Assembly (NCBI GenBank): GCA_947499005.1
Contig: CANMML010000015.1
Coordinates: 37,995-101,994, forward strand
From: an uncultured Aquimarina sp.
GTDB lineage: Bacteria > Bacteroidota > Bacteroidia > Flavobacteriales > Flavobacteriaceae
Direction: 5' to 3'
DNA: 64,000 bases
A program made the position numbers and the translations under genes. This document shows positions 62,864 to 64,000 of the stretch, piece after piece (position 1 is the first letter of the stretch; each line of letters begins with the position of its first letter). Under the pieces are notes generated by a model. That model saw only the letters and a list, made by a program, of their open reading frames with translations. It had not been told where the DNA came from and did no database searches.

Positions 62864-63229
62864 TTAGTCAATATCCTGTAGCACATTTTTAAGTGTACTT
62901 TTAAGCTTACGTTTGCTGATAAAAGCGTCGAGAATAGAAAAAATAGTATTCTGTTCATCTTCAGATAAACTGTTAATCAAAGATACCCTTTCCATAAAAG
63001 TAGTATCTACTGAATTAATATCCTTTAAAACATCTTTCTCTGTGAAAAGCTCAGCCATAGAAACTCCCATTGCCTTAGCTATTTTAACTAACGTATTTAC
63101 CGAAGGATCTGTTTTACCATTTTCAATACGAGAATATTGTGCTGCTCCCATATCAATAGCTGAGATAACTTCTTTTTGAGAAAGCTTTTTAGCTTCTCTA
63201 ATACGCTTGATGTTTTTACTTATATCCAT
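62864..63229 (-). CDS. XRE-family transcriptional regulator
   Basis: A 121-aa protein with an HTH_3 domain in residues 1-60: I-K-R-I-R-E-A-K-K-L-S-Q-K-E-V, then Y-S-R-I-E-N-G-K-T-D-P-S. ATG 63229 gives the family-typical start (M-D-I-S-K-N-I-K-R-I-R); an upstream in-frame start at 63280 would lie in the repeat-bearing promoter. The C-terminal half (L-S-E-D-E-Q-N-T-I-F-S-I-L-D) is a common dimerisation-like tail. It diverges from the primase gene and probably binds the repeats at 63267-63360. Confidence 0.9.
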   Translation of the reverse strand: MDISKNIKRIREAKKLSQKEVISAIDMGAAQYSRIENGKTDPSVNTLVKIAKAMGVSMAELFTEKDVLKDINSVDTTFMERVSLINSLSEDEQNTIFSILDAFISKRKLKSTLKNVLQDID

Positions 63230-63266
63230 ATTATTGCTTAATACAGCAATAAATTTACGTTTAGGG

Positions 63267-63360
63267 GCTTTATTTATCAAATTTTTATATTATTTGAATT
63301 ATTAATTTGCTTTATATGTCAAATATAAATAATTTTGAAGCATTGCTTAATAAGTCAAAT
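63267..63360. repeat. Three 16-bp direct repeats between the regulator and the primase
   Basis: GCTTTATTTATCAAAT (63267-63282), GCTTTATATGTCAAAT (63309-63324) and GCTTAATAAGTCAAAT (63345-63360) have the consensus GCTTWATNNRTCAAAT and lie 42 and 36 bp apart. A degenerate fourth copy, GCTTAATACAGCAAT, lies near the regulator start at 63236-63250. They could be operators for the XRE protein or iterons. Confidence 0.7.
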
Positions 63361-63371
63361 AATAAATTTTA

Positions 63372-64000
63372 ATGAATCTCCAAGAACTAAAATCAAGCGT
63401 CAACATCATCGATATTGCTCATGAATTAGGTTTACAACTAGATCGAAATAAGAAATGTCTGTGTCCATTCCATAAAGAAAAGACCGCAAGTTTACAGTTT
63501 AGCGAAGAAAAACAGATAGCAACTTGTTTTAGTGCTAATTGCGATGCTGGGAGTATGGACGTGATCGACTTAGTAAAAAGGTTTTATAGTTGGGAGTTTC
63601 CAAAAGCTTTAGAGTGGCTAATGTCTTATGCTAATATCACTGAGATCCCCAAAACTCCCATCCAACCGAAAACAATCAACTATTCTGAAATCTTCAAAAC
63701 GCTATCTCAAAAGCTTAAGAAAAGTAGCAAAGCCAAAGGTTATCTGACTTACAGATATCTAGATCATAATAAAATGGAAGCAGGTTACAATCCTGGTAAA
63801 GACTTCGAAAAACTGAAGTACTGTGTAGTGTTCCCCCTGAAGAATAAGAAAGAAGAGATCGTAAGTTTTTATGGTCGCAGCATTTTGCCCCAAGCGAAAG
63901 CAAAACACTTTTACACTACCAATCGAAAAGGATTATATCCTTGCTATCCAAGTCAACAAACCCGACAGCTGATACTTACCGAATGTATTATCGATGCTGA
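63372..64000 (+). CDS. CHC2 zinc-finger / Toprim DNA primase, 3' end outside window
   Basis: The frame opens at ATG 63372 and runs 209 codons to the right edge. The first 100 residues contain a CHC2 zinc finger (C-L-C-P-F-H with C-F-S-A-N-C) followed by D-V-I-D-L-V-K-R. The final residues L-I-L-T-E-C-I-I-D-A start the Toprim domain. This is a DnaG-like primase of the kind carried by mobile elements and phage-like islands in Bacteroidota. It diverges from an XRE gene over a repeat-bearing gap, so a second mobile element probably begins here. Confidence 0.88.
   Translation, partial: MNLQELKSSVNIIDIAHELGLQLDRNKKCLCPFHKEKTASLQFSEEKQIATCFSANCDAGSMDVIDLVKRFYSWEFPKALEWLMSYANITEIPKTPIQPKTINYSEIFKTLSQKLKKSSKAKGYLTYRYLDHNKMEAGYNPGKDFEKLKYCVVFPLKNKKEEIVSFYGRSILPQAKAKHFYTTNRKGLYPCYPSQQTRQLILTECIIDA

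Noticed and set aside
1..64000. CRISPR array
   Set aside because: No run of identical repeats with regular spacers of 25-40 bp was found. The three 16-bp repeats at 63267-63360 are too few and too variable.

Overview
The window looks like chromosomal DNA of a marine-type Flavobacteriaceae (Bacteroidota) genome. It is AT-rich, and promoters of the Bacteroidota type (TAnnTTTG at -7) precede several genes. TTG starts are common, and many lipoproteins carry a signal peptide ending in S-C. PorT-like barrels, a BtuB/BtuG pair, RHS genes with a DUF6443-like head and a chromosomal RlmH/Maf/NadC/AroC set fit the same group. I cannot name the genus.

Region 1 (1-8750) is accessory. A tyrosine recombinase gene (7424-8689) lies 62 bp from the 3' end of a tRNA-Pro gene (8752-8826), the usual arrangement of a tRNA-targeted genomic island whose other end is outside the window. 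Inside are an XRE-like regulator with a perfect 29-bp operator-like palindrome, a possible Hcp-like gene, a PAAR-domain gene with a C-terminal extension, an unknown 317-aa partner, two tandem paralogous lipoproteins and another lipoprotein. Three related hairpin elements and one long, highly paired hairpin surround the Hcp-like and PAAR genes. I read this as a possible effector/immunity cassette.

Region 2 (8880-29750) is mostly core genome: YceI, an MFS transporter, an acyl-CoA thioesterase, RmuC, and a complete cobalamin salvage and uptake locus. Minus-strand genes cobU-cobT-cobS-cobC-btuF-btuC-btuD-rmuC read away from a cobalamin riboswitch that controls the divergent btuB-btuG pair. TrxB, PhoH, a SAM hydroxide adenosyltransferase-like protein, MenB and small conserved proteins follow.

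Region 3 (29841-53376) holds a GIN-domain protein with an S41 peptidase, three paralogous secreted proteins with duplicated promoter regions, and a four-gene MOSC/GNAT/flavodoxin/monooxygenase operon between copies 2 and 3. It also holds aroC, two tandem chalcone-isomerase-like proteins, a YihY membrane protein, nadC, rlmH, maf, a DCC thioredoxin-like protein, a glutamate-synthase-like protein, a LysE exporter, a patatin, an M1 aminopeptidase, a DUF6169-like gene with a 49-aa upstream gene, and pepT.

Region 4 (53539-64000) is accessory again: a fibre-like surface protein and a two-gene RHS system with a variable C-terminal tail, followed one base later by a lipoprotein gene (candidate immunity). 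An XRE regulator diverges from a CHC2/Toprim primase gene that runs off the window; three 16-bp direct repeats lie between them.

Across the core regions, seven intergenic gaps are filled by palindromic elements built from short repeated words (for example TTAGTCTTTAGTC, GGTATCAGGTATCAG). Their arm sequences differ but the architecture is the same. This recurring architecture and the hairpin elements of region 1 are the least explained signals in the window.
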